Source: a virus
Strand: one strand, 5' to 3'
Virus record (IMG/VR): IMGVR_UViG_3300008262_000113
Location: 1-57,902 of that record
Length of the DNA: 57,902 bases
Each line of letters starts with the position of its first letter. Within the stretch, counting starts at the first letter, position 1. This document shows positions 13,860 through 19,732 of the stretch, piece by piece. The notes below the pieces were generated by a model. It saw only the letters and a program-made list of their open reading frames with translations. It was not told the origin of the DNA and did not search any database. Position numbers and translations under genes: made by a program.

Positions 13860-14480
13860 GGAAAACCCGGGCTCCCTTGCCCGTTATACACAGGGGGTGG
13901 GGCAGTCACCATAAAGAGTGCTAGGCGTGTAGTGCATTGGCCTTCCGATCCCGTGTAGGGAATCCGGGGACGCATTAGGTGAGGTTTAGCACCTTTCCAA
14001 AAGAATAAATGTTATGGACAGAGTAACCGCTCAGTCTAGGGCTCATGTGGTGTGAGTAGCTAGACACTTTATAAATGCTCTTTGAAGTTTAACTACACTT
14101 GAGAACACCAGTAGGTACTAAGTCGACTAACTGCTGAACGTGCAAGGAAGATACGGAGTTAAACAGTTTGGTTCGATTCCAACAGAGAGCACCTATAAGG
14201 TTTTGGTAGTATGCTGGTAACAGTAAACTACCCGGAAGAAGGCGAGAGATGAGGATGAACACCGTTATCGCTTCATGCGATGACTCCAATACTGGCAATC
14301 AGTCTTGAAAACTGATCGTGTTTGTATGCCCCGAATCTATCGAACTTGTGATTTGCTGTTCGGAAATACGCAAGCCACTGTGCTTTGCATATTGTAATTT
14401 GCTTAGGGCCTAGAGTAACCTCAGCCCGTTTGCACCTTGCACAGTTCATTACTTACTTGCTAACTTTCGTTTTTTTATAA
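13860..14480 (+). ncRNA. Second large structured untranslated RNA
   Basis: About 620 nt without a supported gene. Helices seen: CGGGC-TCCCTT-GCCCG right after the coiled-coil gene; nested GTGCTA/TAGCAC and TAGTGC/GCATTA around a CCG..CCC/GGG..CGG hairpin (about 13919-13992); GTCTAG/CTAGAC enclosing CTCA/TGAG; GGTAGT/ACTACC; ATCGC-TTCAT-GCGAT; and a Ser-type anticodon arm ATCAGT-CTTGAAA-ACTGAT. No own promoter found; it is probably part of the long transcript. Identity unknown. Confidence 0.45.
14077..14193 (+). other. Oversized tRNA-like element
   Basis: GCTCTTT (14077) and AGAGAGC (14184-14190) form a 7-bp acceptor-like stem followed by ACC, and a T-arm-like GGTTCGATTCC lies just inside. 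The span of 117 nt is about 40 nt too long, and I cannot assign a normal D- or anticodon arm. It may be a decayed tRNA, a tRNA with an insertion, or a tRNA-mimic domain of the surrounding RNA. Confidence 0.35.
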
Positions 14481-14505
14481 GTAATCTTACAAAGGAGACA
14501 AACTT

Positions 14506-15180
14506 ATGTATGCAACAGGTGTTTTTCGTTCTGCATCGCAGATTAATAGTGCAATGGGCCGTGTTTACGGACATATGGCACTGGCAGTTATCACATCAAT
14601 GATTGTAAGTTATCTTGTAGGATCAAATACAACGCTGATGGAATTTTTCTTTACAGGCGCAATGAAATGGCTTGTAATCTTTGCGCCGCTTGTAGCCATT
14701 CTTGGCGTTAGCTTTGCAATGGACAAAATGAGTAAGAGTGCGTTACAGCTATTTTTACATGGATTTGCCGCATTAATGGGTCTAAGTTTTGCTACAATCT
14801 TTGTAGTATATAACATGGGAAGCATTGTAAGCGCATTCATGGGAGCTGCCGTTCTATTTGCTACAATGAGTGGCTATGGCTACTTCACTAAACGTAATTT
14901 GGACGGAGTTGGCCAATTTATGTTCATTGGGTTGATTGCGATTGTTATTGCAAGTATAATCAATATTTTTATTGGTAGTACAGTTTTTCAAATGGTCATT
15001 AGTGCTATCGGAATTATTGTGTTCTTAGGCTTAACAGCATACGACACACAAAAGATTCGTGAGATGGTTAGTTACGACAATGATGGTAAGGCAGAAATTG
15101 CAGGCGCTCTTAGCTTGTACTTAGACTTTATCAACTTGTTCTTAATGTTACTACAACTATTTGGTGGTCGTAAGGACTAA
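14506..15180 (+). CDS. Bax inhibitor-1 / YccA family membrane protein
   Basis: 224 residues with about seven hydrophobic segments, starting at residue 24 after a polar N terminus. The family signature is present near the C terminus: GLTAYDTQKI followed by LYLDFINLFLMLLQLFG. BI-1/YccA proteins are inner-membrane channels or regulators; E. coli YccA inhibits FtsH. A phage copy could protect phage membrane proteins from FtsH or modulate host stress (inference). AAAGGAG lies before ATG. It is embedded between structured RNA and tRNA-Val. Confidence 0.85.
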   Translation: MYATGVFRSASQINSAMGRVYGHMALAVITSMIVSYLVGSNTTLMEFFFTGAMKWLVIFAPLVAILGVSFAMDKMSKSALQLFLHGFAALMGLSFATIFVVYNMGSIVSAFMGAAVLFATMSGYGYFTKRNLDGVGQFMFIGLIAIVIASIINIFIGSTVFQMVISAIGIIVFLGLTAYDTQKIREMVSYDNDGKAEIAGALSLYLDFINLFLMLLQLFGGRKD

Positions 15181-15187
15181 AGAATTT

Positions 15188-15262
15188 GCCTGGTTAGCTC
15201 AGGGGTAGAGCAACGCCTTTACACGGCGAAGGTCCGCGGTTCGAAACCGTGACCAGGTACCA
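15188..15262 (+). tRNA. tRNA-Val (TAC)
   Basis: Acceptor GCCTGGT with ACCAGGT, D-arm AGCTCAGGGGTAGAGC, anticodon loop TTTACAC, T-arm GCGGTTCGAAACCGT, encoded ACCA. Last tRNA before the unit's terminator. Confidence 0.93.
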
Positions 15263-15266
15263 GAAA

Positions 15267-15281
15267 TGTTTCCGTATTCAA
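15267..15281 (+). repeat. Right half of long-range complementary pair
   Basis: TGTTTCCGTATTCAA, exact reverse complement of 10306-10320, placed between the last tRNA and the terminator. Confidence 0.5.
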
Positions 15282-15285
15282 GAGT

Positions 15286-15320
15286 GTGGCAAAAATACAA
15301 CAATATTTTTGTCACTTTTT
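15286..15320 (+). terminator. Strong Rho-independent terminator
   Basis: GTGGCAAAAATA paired with TATTTTTGTCAC (12 bp, one G-U), loop CAACAA, then TTTTT. Ends the first tRNA/ncRNA unit. Confidence 0.9.
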
Positions 15321-15332
15321 AAAGAAAATCTC

Positions 15333-15361
15333 TTGACAGAGATAAATAAATACAGTATACT
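15333..15361 (+). promoter_or_regulatory. Sigma70 promoter with embedded GATAAATA box
   Basis: TTGACA (15333-15338), 17 bp, TATACT (15356-15361). The spacer contains GATAAATA (15341-15348), so an early and a late promoter may coincide. The 13-nt motif AGTATACTATACA (15355-15367) recurs beside the promoter at 27699. Confidence 0.7.
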
Positions 15362-15397
15362 ATACACATAGTAAGAAATTAACTAACAGAAAGAAAG

Positions 15398-15499
15398 ATG
15401 ATCAAAATGTTTAAGCAAATTAGAAAACATCAGATGTTTTGCATTCGCTGGTATCGACTACCAGGCGAGGGCCTTTCTGTAGGAGCAAGTTACGCATAA
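15398..15499 (+). CDS. Possible 33-residue peptide
   Basis: Frame MIKMFKQIRKHQMFCIRWYR... ends GASYA. AGAAAGAA precedes ATG. It lies alone between a clear promoter and a clear terminator, which argues for a real short gene or a small RNA. No similarity recognised. Confidence 0.4.
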   Translation: MIKMFKQIRKHQMFCIRWYRLPGEGLSVGASYA

Positions 15500-15519
15500 C
15501 CAGTAACAGCTCAAAAAAC

Positions 15520-15563
15520 AAAAAGACCCTCGGAATGTAAAATACTCCGGGGGTTTTTCTTTT
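15520..15563 (+). terminator. Rho-independent terminator
   Basis: AAAAAGACCCTCGGA pairs with TCCGGGGGTTTTT (one 2-nt bulge, one G-U), followed by CTTTT. Closes the short unit at 15398. Confidence 0.8.
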
Positions 15564-15599
15564 AGTGCTATAGGAAACGAGATCCTGCTATCACTTTAA

Positions 15600-15801
15600 A
15601 CTAGCAAATGGGCGGCCTAGGGGATGAAGTCTGTGGCGACAACACAGATGTTAAAATCCTAGAGTAGTTAAGAACACTATAGGGACGACTGGACTCATAG
15701 CCCAGAACTTTGTAAAAGGCGTTATTAGTGTTCTTAACTACACACTCTTCATTCGCCCTGCGACGGCGTCTAAAAGCATAGCGGAGAGTGTCACTAAGTT
15801 T
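15600..15801 (+). ncRNA. Three tandem structured RNA domains
   Basis: No gene. Domain A: CTAGG...CCTAG enclosing GTCTGTG-gcgacaa-CACAGAT. Domain B: a perfect 15-bp stem, 15664-15678 with 15727-15741, enclosing an anticodon-arm-like CTGG-ACTCATAGC-CCAG. Domain C: ACACTCT (15742-15748) with AGAGTGT (15785-15791). They directly follow one another and precede tRNA-Tyr. Function unknown. Confidence 0.45.
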
Positions 15802-15888
15802 GGAGATGTAGGAAAATTGGTAACCCCAGTGGACTGTAAATCCGCCGCCCTTCGGGCACTACTGGTTCGACTCCAGTCATCTCCACCA
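15802..15888 (+). tRNA. tRNA-Tyr (GTA)
   Basis: Acceptor GGAGATG with CATCTCC, anticodon arm GTGGA-CTGTAAA-TCCGC, long variable arm GCCCTTCGGGC, T-arm CTGGTTCGACTCCAG, encoded ACCA. Confidence 0.93.
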
Positions 15889-15893
15889 AACAT

Positions 15894-15968
15894 AGCCGCG
15901 TAGCTCAGAGGAAGAGCACTCGCTTGATAAGCGATAGGTCGACATTTCGAAACTGTCCGTGGCTACCA
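15894..15968 (+). tRNA. tRNA-Ile (GAT)
   Basis: Acceptor AGCCGCG with CGTGGCT, D-arm AGCTCAGAGGAAGAGC, anticodon loop TTGATAA, T-arm with TTCGAAA, encoded ACCA. Confidence 0.9.
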
Positions 15969-15975
15969 AATTAAT

Positions 15976-16049
15976 GTATCTCTAATGTAATGGCAGCATC
16001 ACAGTCTCCAAAACTGTTCGTCGGGGTTCGAGTCCCTGGAGGTACGCCA
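15976..16049 (+). tRNA. tRNA-Trp (CCA)
   Basis: Acceptor GTATCTC with GAGGTAC, anticodon arm ACAGT-CTCCAAA-ACTGT, T-arm GGGGTTCGAGTCCCT, discriminator G, encoded CCA. Confidence 0.9.
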
Positions 16050-16056
16050 AGTATAA

Positions 16057-16131
16057 CTCGCTTTAGTATAATGGATAATACAGTAGGCTTCTACCCTACG
16101 AATATGGGTTCGATTCCTGTAGGCGAGGCCA
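16057..16131 (+). tRNA. tRNA-Arg (TCT)
   Basis: Acceptor CTCGCTT with AGGCGAG, anticodon arm GTAGG-CTTCTAC-CCTAC, T-arm GGGTTCGATTCCT, discriminator G, encoded CCA. Confidence 0.9.
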
Positions 16132-16138
16132 GTAATAC

Positions 16139-16216
16139 GCACAGGTGGCAGAGAGGCCCAATGCAGTGGATTGCAAATCCGCAAAACCGTGAGTTCGAAT
16201 CTCACCCTGTGCTCCA
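16139..16216 (+). tRNA. tRNA-Cys (GCA)
   Basis: Acceptor GCACAGG with CCTGTGC, anticodon arm GTGGA-TTGCAAA-TCCGC, T-arm GTGAGTTCGAATCTCAC, discriminator T, encoded CCA. Confidence 0.92.
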
Positions 16217-16338
16217 GTTACTGCAACAATCCGCTCGGGCTTCGTAGCGGAATGTAGTATTGAAGCCTATAAGTCCTGTGGAAGCAGGGGTCTAGATCCG
16301 TGTCCAAAGCGGTGTGGCTAACGAAGTGCCAAATTTAT
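16217..16338 (+). ncRNA. Short structured spacer with pseudoknot
   Basis: Hairpin TCCGCT (16230-16235)/AGCGGA (16246-16251); its loop GGGCTTC can pair with GAAGCCT at 16262-16268 (one G-U), making an H-type pseudoknot. A CCTGT-GGAA-GCAGG hairpin follows. No gene. Confidence 0.35.
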
Positions 16339-16412
16339 TGGGGTATAGTGTAATGGTAGCACCACAGACTTTGACTCTGTTAGTCTAGGTTCGAACCCTA
16401 GTACCCCTGCCA
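16339..16412 (+). tRNA. tRNA-Gln (TTG)
   Basis: Acceptor TGGGGTA with TACCCCT (first position T-T mismatch), anticodon arm ACAGA-CTTTGAC-TCTGT, T-arm CTAGGTTCGAACCCTAG, discriminator G, encoded CCA. Confidence 0.9.
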
Positions 16413-16413
16413 T

Positions 16414-16489
16414 AGTGATGTAGCATAGCGGCTAATGTACCTCCTTCATACGGAGTTTATCGTCGGTTCGAGTCCGACCATCACTACCA
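16414..16489 (+). tRNA. tRNA with CAT anticodon (Met or Ile2)
   Basis: Acceptor AGTGATG with CATCACT, anticodon loop TTCATAC between CTCC and GGAG, T-arm GTCGGTTCGAGTCCGAC, encoded ACCA. Second CAT-anticodon tRNA; with a phage TilS present, one of the two could be Ile2. Confidence 0.9.
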
Positions 16490-16507
16490 ACTTTAAAGGA
16501 GAAATAT

Positions 16508-16699
16508 ATGCCAACGATTAGATATCTTGATACTAGTATGTACGGATCGTATTTTGTCGACTGCGAAATATTAGAAAAAATAGACGAAGACACATTTAAG
16601 ATTAAATTCTATGATGACAATATAGATGAATATGAAATAAAGGTAGTTGAGCGTGATCGTCTTGAGTTTCCTAAGTTTAGTGATTACGCATCTTATTAA
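16508..16699 (+). CDS. Small acidic hypothetical protein
   Basis: 63 residues, beta-rich with alternating acidic and aromatic residues (EKIDEDTFKIKFYDDN). AAAGGAGAAAT in good position before ATG. It lies within the tRNA array. Function unknown. Confidence 0.55.
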   Translation: MPTIRYLDTSMYGSYFVDCEILEKIDEDTFKIKFYDDNIDEYEIKVVERDRLEFPKFSDYASY

Positions 16700-16867
16700 G
16701 GAGAAAACAAAATGGGGCGATCGTAGTTTTACTTATGATAGTAGCTTTAATTTACTTTATTGACAAAAATTTAAAATAGGAGAATGACATGAAACGTTCA
16801 AGTAAACGTTAGTGTCAACCTTGACCCCGTATTGGTCCTGGTTGGCACATTAAATCAATTTAATTAC
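16700..16867 (+). other. Degenerate small-peptide stretch
   Basis: Two good ribosome sites with almost no gene behind them. AAGGAG at 16700 precedes ATG 16712, whose frame stops after four codons, although another frame from GCGATCGTA encodes a membrane-like peptide ending at the TAG before 16780. AGGAG at 16779 precedes a seven-residue frame MKRSSKR (16789-16812). These look like remnants of small genes, or leader peptides. No promoter seen. Confidence 0.3.
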
Positions 16868-16982
16868 GACCAACCACTTGTAGCGTTAACGGTAGCGCAC
16901 TTGACTCTTAATCAGGTGAAATGGTTATCACAGCAGACTTTTAATCTGCCAGTTCCGGGTTCGAGTCCCGGTGCTCCTACCA
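16868..16982 (+). pseudogene. Hybrid tRNA-Lys, two anticodon arms, one 3' end
   Basis: A first tRNA starts with a D-arm (GCGTTAACGGTAGCGC) and anticodon arm CTTGA-CTCTTAA-TCAGG (CTT), then runs directly into the D-arm GGTGAAATGGTTATC and anticodon arm GCAGA-CTTTTAA-TCTGC (TTT) of a second tRNA, with T-arm CCGGGTTCGAGTCCCGG and TGCTCCTACCA. The 3' half of the first and the 5' acceptor of the second are missing. Best read as a deletion between tandem tRNA-Lys genes; the only Lys anticodons seen in the window. Confidence 0.6.
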
Positions 16983-16984
16983 TA

Positions 16985-17106
16985 GATAAACACACTTTCA
17001 ATCTGAATTGACAGATACAAACAACCAAGGGGAGCCTCTGGGTTCATCCAGTTTCATCCTGAATTGACAGGAACAAGGTTGTAAGGGGAGCCGAGTGTGT
17101 TTTTCT
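16985..17106 (+). ncRNA. Compact structured RNA with duplicated motif
   Basis: Outer stem ACACACT (16990-16996)/AGTGTGT (17094-17100) followed by TTTTCT, so the 3' side looks like a terminator. Inside are ATCTG-AATTGA-CAGAT and TCCTG-AATTGA-CAGGA, two hairpins with the same loop; ACAACC and GGTTGT, which pair; and AAGGGGAGCC twice. Half of the element is thus a duplicated unit. Class unknown. Confidence 0.5.
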
Positions 17107-17115
17107 ATGGTAATA

Positions 17116-17190
17116 CGGCCCTTGGTGAAATGGATATCATTTCGGTCTTCGAAACCGACGGTGGGAGTTCGATCCTCTCAGGGCCGGCCA
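17116..17190 (+). tRNA. tRNA-Arg (TCG)
   Basis: Acceptor CGGCCCT with AGGGCCG, anticodon arm TCGGT-CTTCGAA-ACCGA, T-arm GGGAGTTCGATCCTCTC, discriminator G, encoded CCA. Confidence 0.9.
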
Positions 17191-17197
17191 AATATAT

Positions 17198-17272
17198 ACC
17201 CCTGTCGTTCAATGGATAGGATACCATGCTACGAACGTGGGGACGGTGGTTCGATTCCATCCAGGGGTGCCA
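17198..17272 (+). tRNA. tRNA-Arg (ACG)
   Basis: Acceptor ACCCCTG with CAGGGGT, anticodon arm CCATG-CTACGAA-CGTGG (A34 would need conversion to inosine by host TadA), discriminator G, encoded CCA. Third Arg tRNA of the array. Confidence 0.9.
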
Positions 17273-17278
17273 ATCAAT

Positions 17279-17352
17279 GGTGTTGTTAGTGTAGTGGTAA
17301 CACGACTGTCTGTGAAACAGTAGACCAGGGTTCGATTCCCGACTTCACCCCA
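17279..17352 (+). tRNA. tRNA-His (GTG)
   Basis: Extra G at position -1 facing discriminator C, as required for His. Anticodon arm ACTGT-CTGTGAA-ACAGT, T-arm AGGGTTCGATTCCCG, encoded CCA. The acceptor has two adjacent T-T mismatches (pairs 4 and 5). Confidence 0.85.
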
Positions 17353-17356
17353 AATT

Positions 17357-17485
17357 TGTAGTAACCAGCTAGGTGCTGTGTAAAAGGTGTTGCGGATAGT
17401 AGAGGTCTCATAGAGATAAGCTCGCTGTCGTTAAAGATCGTGACGCAAACTAATTGAGTTTTGTCTCAACCTACTACATTTTATT
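17357..17485 (+). ncRNA. Structured spacer RNA ending in a T-run
   Basis: Outer stem TGTAGTA (17357-17363)/TACTACA (17472-17478), followed by TTTTATTTTT, plus inner TTGCG/CGCAA and TTGAG-TTTTGT-CTCAA. The outer right arm with its T-run could terminate transcription. No gene. Confidence 0.4.
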
Positions 17486-17488
17486 TTT

Positions 17489-17564
17489 GCCGCTTTAGCT
17501 GATGTGGTCATAGCAACGGATTGAAAATCCGAGGAACCCTGTTCGATCCGGGGAGGCGGCACCA
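17489..17564 (+). tRNA. tRNA-Phe (GAA)
   Basis: Acceptor GCCGCTT with AGGCGGC, anticodon arm ACGGA-TTGAAAA-TCCGA, T-arm with GTTCGATCC, encoded ACCA. Confidence 0.92.
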
Positions 17565-17588
17565 TTAACTGTGTATGATTTTATATTA

Positions 17589-17665
17589 TGGAGCGACCGG
17601 GGGATTCGAACCTCCGCTTCTTGGGTTACAGTCCCAAGTGTAGTGACCACTCTACTACGAGTCGC
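17589..17665 (-). tRNA. tRNA on the minus strand, probably Thr (TGT) with unusual loop
   Basis: The only minus-strand tRNA. On its own strand: acceptor GCGACTC with (C)GGTCGC, D-arm GTAG...CTAC, anticodon arm TTGGG-ACTGTAA-CCCAA, T-arm GGAGGTTCGAATCCCCC, discriminator T, encoded CCA. Loop numbering gives anticodon TGT, but position 33 is C instead of the near-universal T; read one base on, the anticodon would be GTA (Tyr). It ends 8 nt from the minus-strand SGNH gene. Confidence 0.75.
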
Positions 17666-17673
17666 ATATTGAT

Positions 17674-18516
17674 TTAAGGTATTGTGCTACTAGTTGCCAA
17701 CAGTTCTTTTATTTTGTCAAAAATTATCTTATTTCCTTCTGCGTTCATTGCATTAGCAGATTGTTGATAACCAATGTTATATTGGCTGTTATCTTTATAT
17801 AGCTCGCGCATAGAAAGATCTACAGGTCCAGACGTAATAGTATACCAAGAAGGGTACCATTGATCTTTACTAAAAAAATGTACACAGGGTATTTTTTTAT
17901 TATGCAAGTACGAATCAATTTGCATTAATGCCCCATAGTATCTGTTTAATTGTAAATCTGGATGATACATATATTTTCTAGTTAGTTCAAAAGCAGTCCA
18001 AAGTTCTTGGTAAAACTTTTCATCGTCTGATGCTATTCGAACCTGATCTAATAGTGCTTGTTTAATTTCACTACTATCCCCATCTTGCCATTTTATAAAT
18101 GCATCAGTATAGTTTTCAAAATGAATGTTATAATATTCTAATAATTGTAAACATGCTCCGTTAGGGACGTTTTCAAAAAAATCAATATAAAAATCATGTT
18201 CTTTAAAGTCAGTTCCCCACATTGATTCTACCCAATTTCGAGCAGTGTATTTTCTATCAAATGTAGTTTTGTCTATGTTCGAAACATCTTTGTTCCAGCT
18301 AGGCATAAAGATATGATACGGTGCGGCATGGAATATAATTGCTGTATCTAGTTTTTTAGTTTTCTTTAAATTGAATAATATTCTTTCCTCACTGCAATGT
18401 GGGATTCCAGAATGGACAATATTAGCATCAAACTCTTTTTTTAATAAACTTACAAAATTCCATTCTTGGTTAGGATCATATCTAGAAATACTATCTCCAT
18501 ACACACCTATGTTCAT
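17674..18516 (-). CDS. SGNH/GDSL-like hydrolase, putative
   Basis: 280 residues. N-terminal MNIGVYGDSISRYD carries the GDS block with the presumed nucleophile Ser9; GIPHCSEE follows at about 37, and the C-terminal SANAMNAEGNKIIFDKI is placed like block V, although the usual DxxH is not obvious. Such enzymes hydrolyse esters on lipids or sugars, for example O-acetyl groups. AGGAG lies 6 nt before the start. Base composition is AT-richer than its neighbours and it is on the opposite strand, suggesting a later insertion. Confidence 0.5.
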   Translation of the reverse strand: MNIGVYGDSISRYDPNQEWNFVSLLKKEFDANIVHSGIPHCSEERILFNLKKTKKLDTAIIFHAAPYHIFMPSWNKDVSNIDKTTFDRKYTARNWVESMWGTDFKEHDFYIDFFENVPNGACLQLLEYYNIHFENYTDAFIKWQDGDSSEIKQALLDQVRIASDDEKFYQELWTAFELTRKYMYHPDLQLNRYYGALMQIDSYLHNKKIPCVHFFSKDQWYPSWYTITSGPVDLSMRELYKDNSQYNIGYQQSANAMNAEGNKIIFDKIKELLATSSTIP

Positions 18517-18601
18517 TCTGAACTCCTAAAAAAGTATTTAGTAGTAGTTTTTTTTTAAAAATTATATGTGGATCGGTAGAAGATTAATTTTACCACACCA
18601 G

Positions 18602-18630
18602 TTGACAACATTACAACTTGACTATATAAT
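18602..18630 (+). promoter_or_regulatory. Consensus sigma70 promoter, leaderless arrangement
   Basis: TTGACA (18602-18607), 17 bp, TATAAT (18625-18630). The first codon of the next gene begins 7 nt after the -10, so the mRNA would start at or next to ATG. Confidence 0.8.
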
Positions 18631-18636
18631 AGCAAT

Positions 18637-18867
18637 ATGTATAACGTAATAGGAAAAGAAGAAACACTCAAAGTTCTTACACTTGCTGAAGCAATGAATG
18701 TTGCAAAGCATATGAATGAATATGTAACTATCGTTGGAAAAGATTTTGAAATCGTTGGCATATTTGGTGCTGACACAGTGAGCAATGGTAAACTACCAAG
18801 TGGTCACGATTACACTTGGAACAAGGCTAGCCGAATTGGTCGTGTGAAAAAAGAACGTTCATCATGA
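18637..18867 (+). CDS. Small hypothetical protein
   Basis: 76 residues starting [14 protein letters not shown]; a short alpha/beta protein with [15 protein letters not shown] near the middle and a basic C terminus. No ribosome site before ATG 18637, which coincides with the predicted transcription start. ATGA overlap with the next gene. Confidence 0.55.
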   Translation: MYNVIGKEETLKVLTLAEAMNVAKHMNEYVTIVGKDFEIVGIFGADTVSNGKLPSGHDYTWNKASRIGRVKKERSS

Positions 18868-19265
18868 TAAAAGAACTATTCGAAGGCCTTGATGAAAAAA
18901 CAAAAACCTGCGGAATGTGCTTATTGAATCTTCCTTTAGGAATGTTTGGTACAGATGGTGGTGCAAAGTATCTTAGATATGAATGTAAACCATGTGCAAA
19001 GAAACAATCTGCTTTATTGAAGAAGATAAAATCGACTGCACCTATTAGACCTAAAGATTATACATGCCCTATTTGTAACAGAAACGAAGAAGAAGCAAAG
19101 GGACACAATCCTAATAAAAAAGGAGTTTGGTGTGCAGACCACGATCATGCTACTGGAAAATTTAGAGGTTGGCTTTGTCATAAATGTAATTTAGGGTTAG
19201 GTAATATGAATGATGATATTAGTAGACTAGAATCTGCTATAAAATACTTAAAGGAGCGAGTATAA
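18864..19265 (+). CDS. Endonuclease VII-like recombination nuclease
   Basis: 133 residues. CGMC (16-19) and CKPC (41-44) form a possible zinc site; CPIC (68-71), then C90[18 protein letters not shown] (to 108) is the His-Me-finger core of the phage T4 gp49 family, which resolves branched DNA before packaging. T4 gp49 is 157 residues, so this is a shorter member and lacks much of its C-terminal part. ATGA overlap upstream. Confidence 0.82.
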   Translation: MIKELFEGLDEKTKTCGMCLLNLPLGMFGTDGGAKYLRYECKPCAKKQSALLKKIKSTAPIRPKDYTCPICNRNEEEAKGHNPNKKGVWCADHDHATGKFRGWLCHKCNLGLGNMNDDISRLESAIKYLKERV

Positions 19266-19732
19266 TGCCTTGGATTGAAAATGTAGCAGCCGCTGATATT
19301 CCAACAGGATTCCATCACGACGCCGGCGCTAACAGTATGCTGATCAGTATTGTGGATCCTGCCAGCTGGCGTCCTGAAGCTAAACACCAATTCAAAGAGC
19401 GTCATAACTTTGAATTTTTAGATGTAGAAGAAAAAGACGAAGTGTTAGAGGAAGCAATGAAGTGTAGTCACGAGCAGGCCGCAGAGCTTGTTCGACTGCT
19501 ACAACACGCATTAGAGAACCGTATGAATGTTGTTGTGCATTGTTATGCAGGCGTATGTCGTAGTGGTGCTGTGTGCGAAGTCGGAGTCATGATGGGCTTC
19601 AATGACACAGAACGTTTCCGTAGTCCAAACTTGCTAGTCAAGCATCGTATGATGAAGGCTTTGGGTTGGACATATGATGCTGACGAAAAACCAAACATTG
19701 ATGATTGGCGTACATTTAGGAGTATTGATTAA
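19265..19732 (+). CDS. Protein tyrosine/dual-specificity phosphatase
   Basis: 155 residues. The cysteine phosphatase loop VVHCYAGVCRSGAV gives Cys93-x5-Arg99, the complete signature; a helix SHEQAAELVRLLQHALE precedes it as in small DSPs. It would remove phosphate from Tyr, Ser/Thr or a small molecule; the target is unknown. Start shares one base with the nuclease gene. Confidence 0.8.
   Translation: MPWIENVAAADIPTGFHHDAGANSMLISIVDPASWRPEAKHQFKERHNFEFLDVEEKDEVLEEAMKCSHEQAAELVRLLQHALENRMNVVVHCYAGVCRSGAVCEVGVMMGFNDTERFRSPNLLVKHRMMKALGWTYDADEKPNIDDWRTFRSID

Noticed and set aside
16712-16740. Frameshifted membrane-peptide gene after ATG 16712.
   Set aside because: Could be a sequencing or real frameshift, but too short to call; described only as a degenerate stretch.
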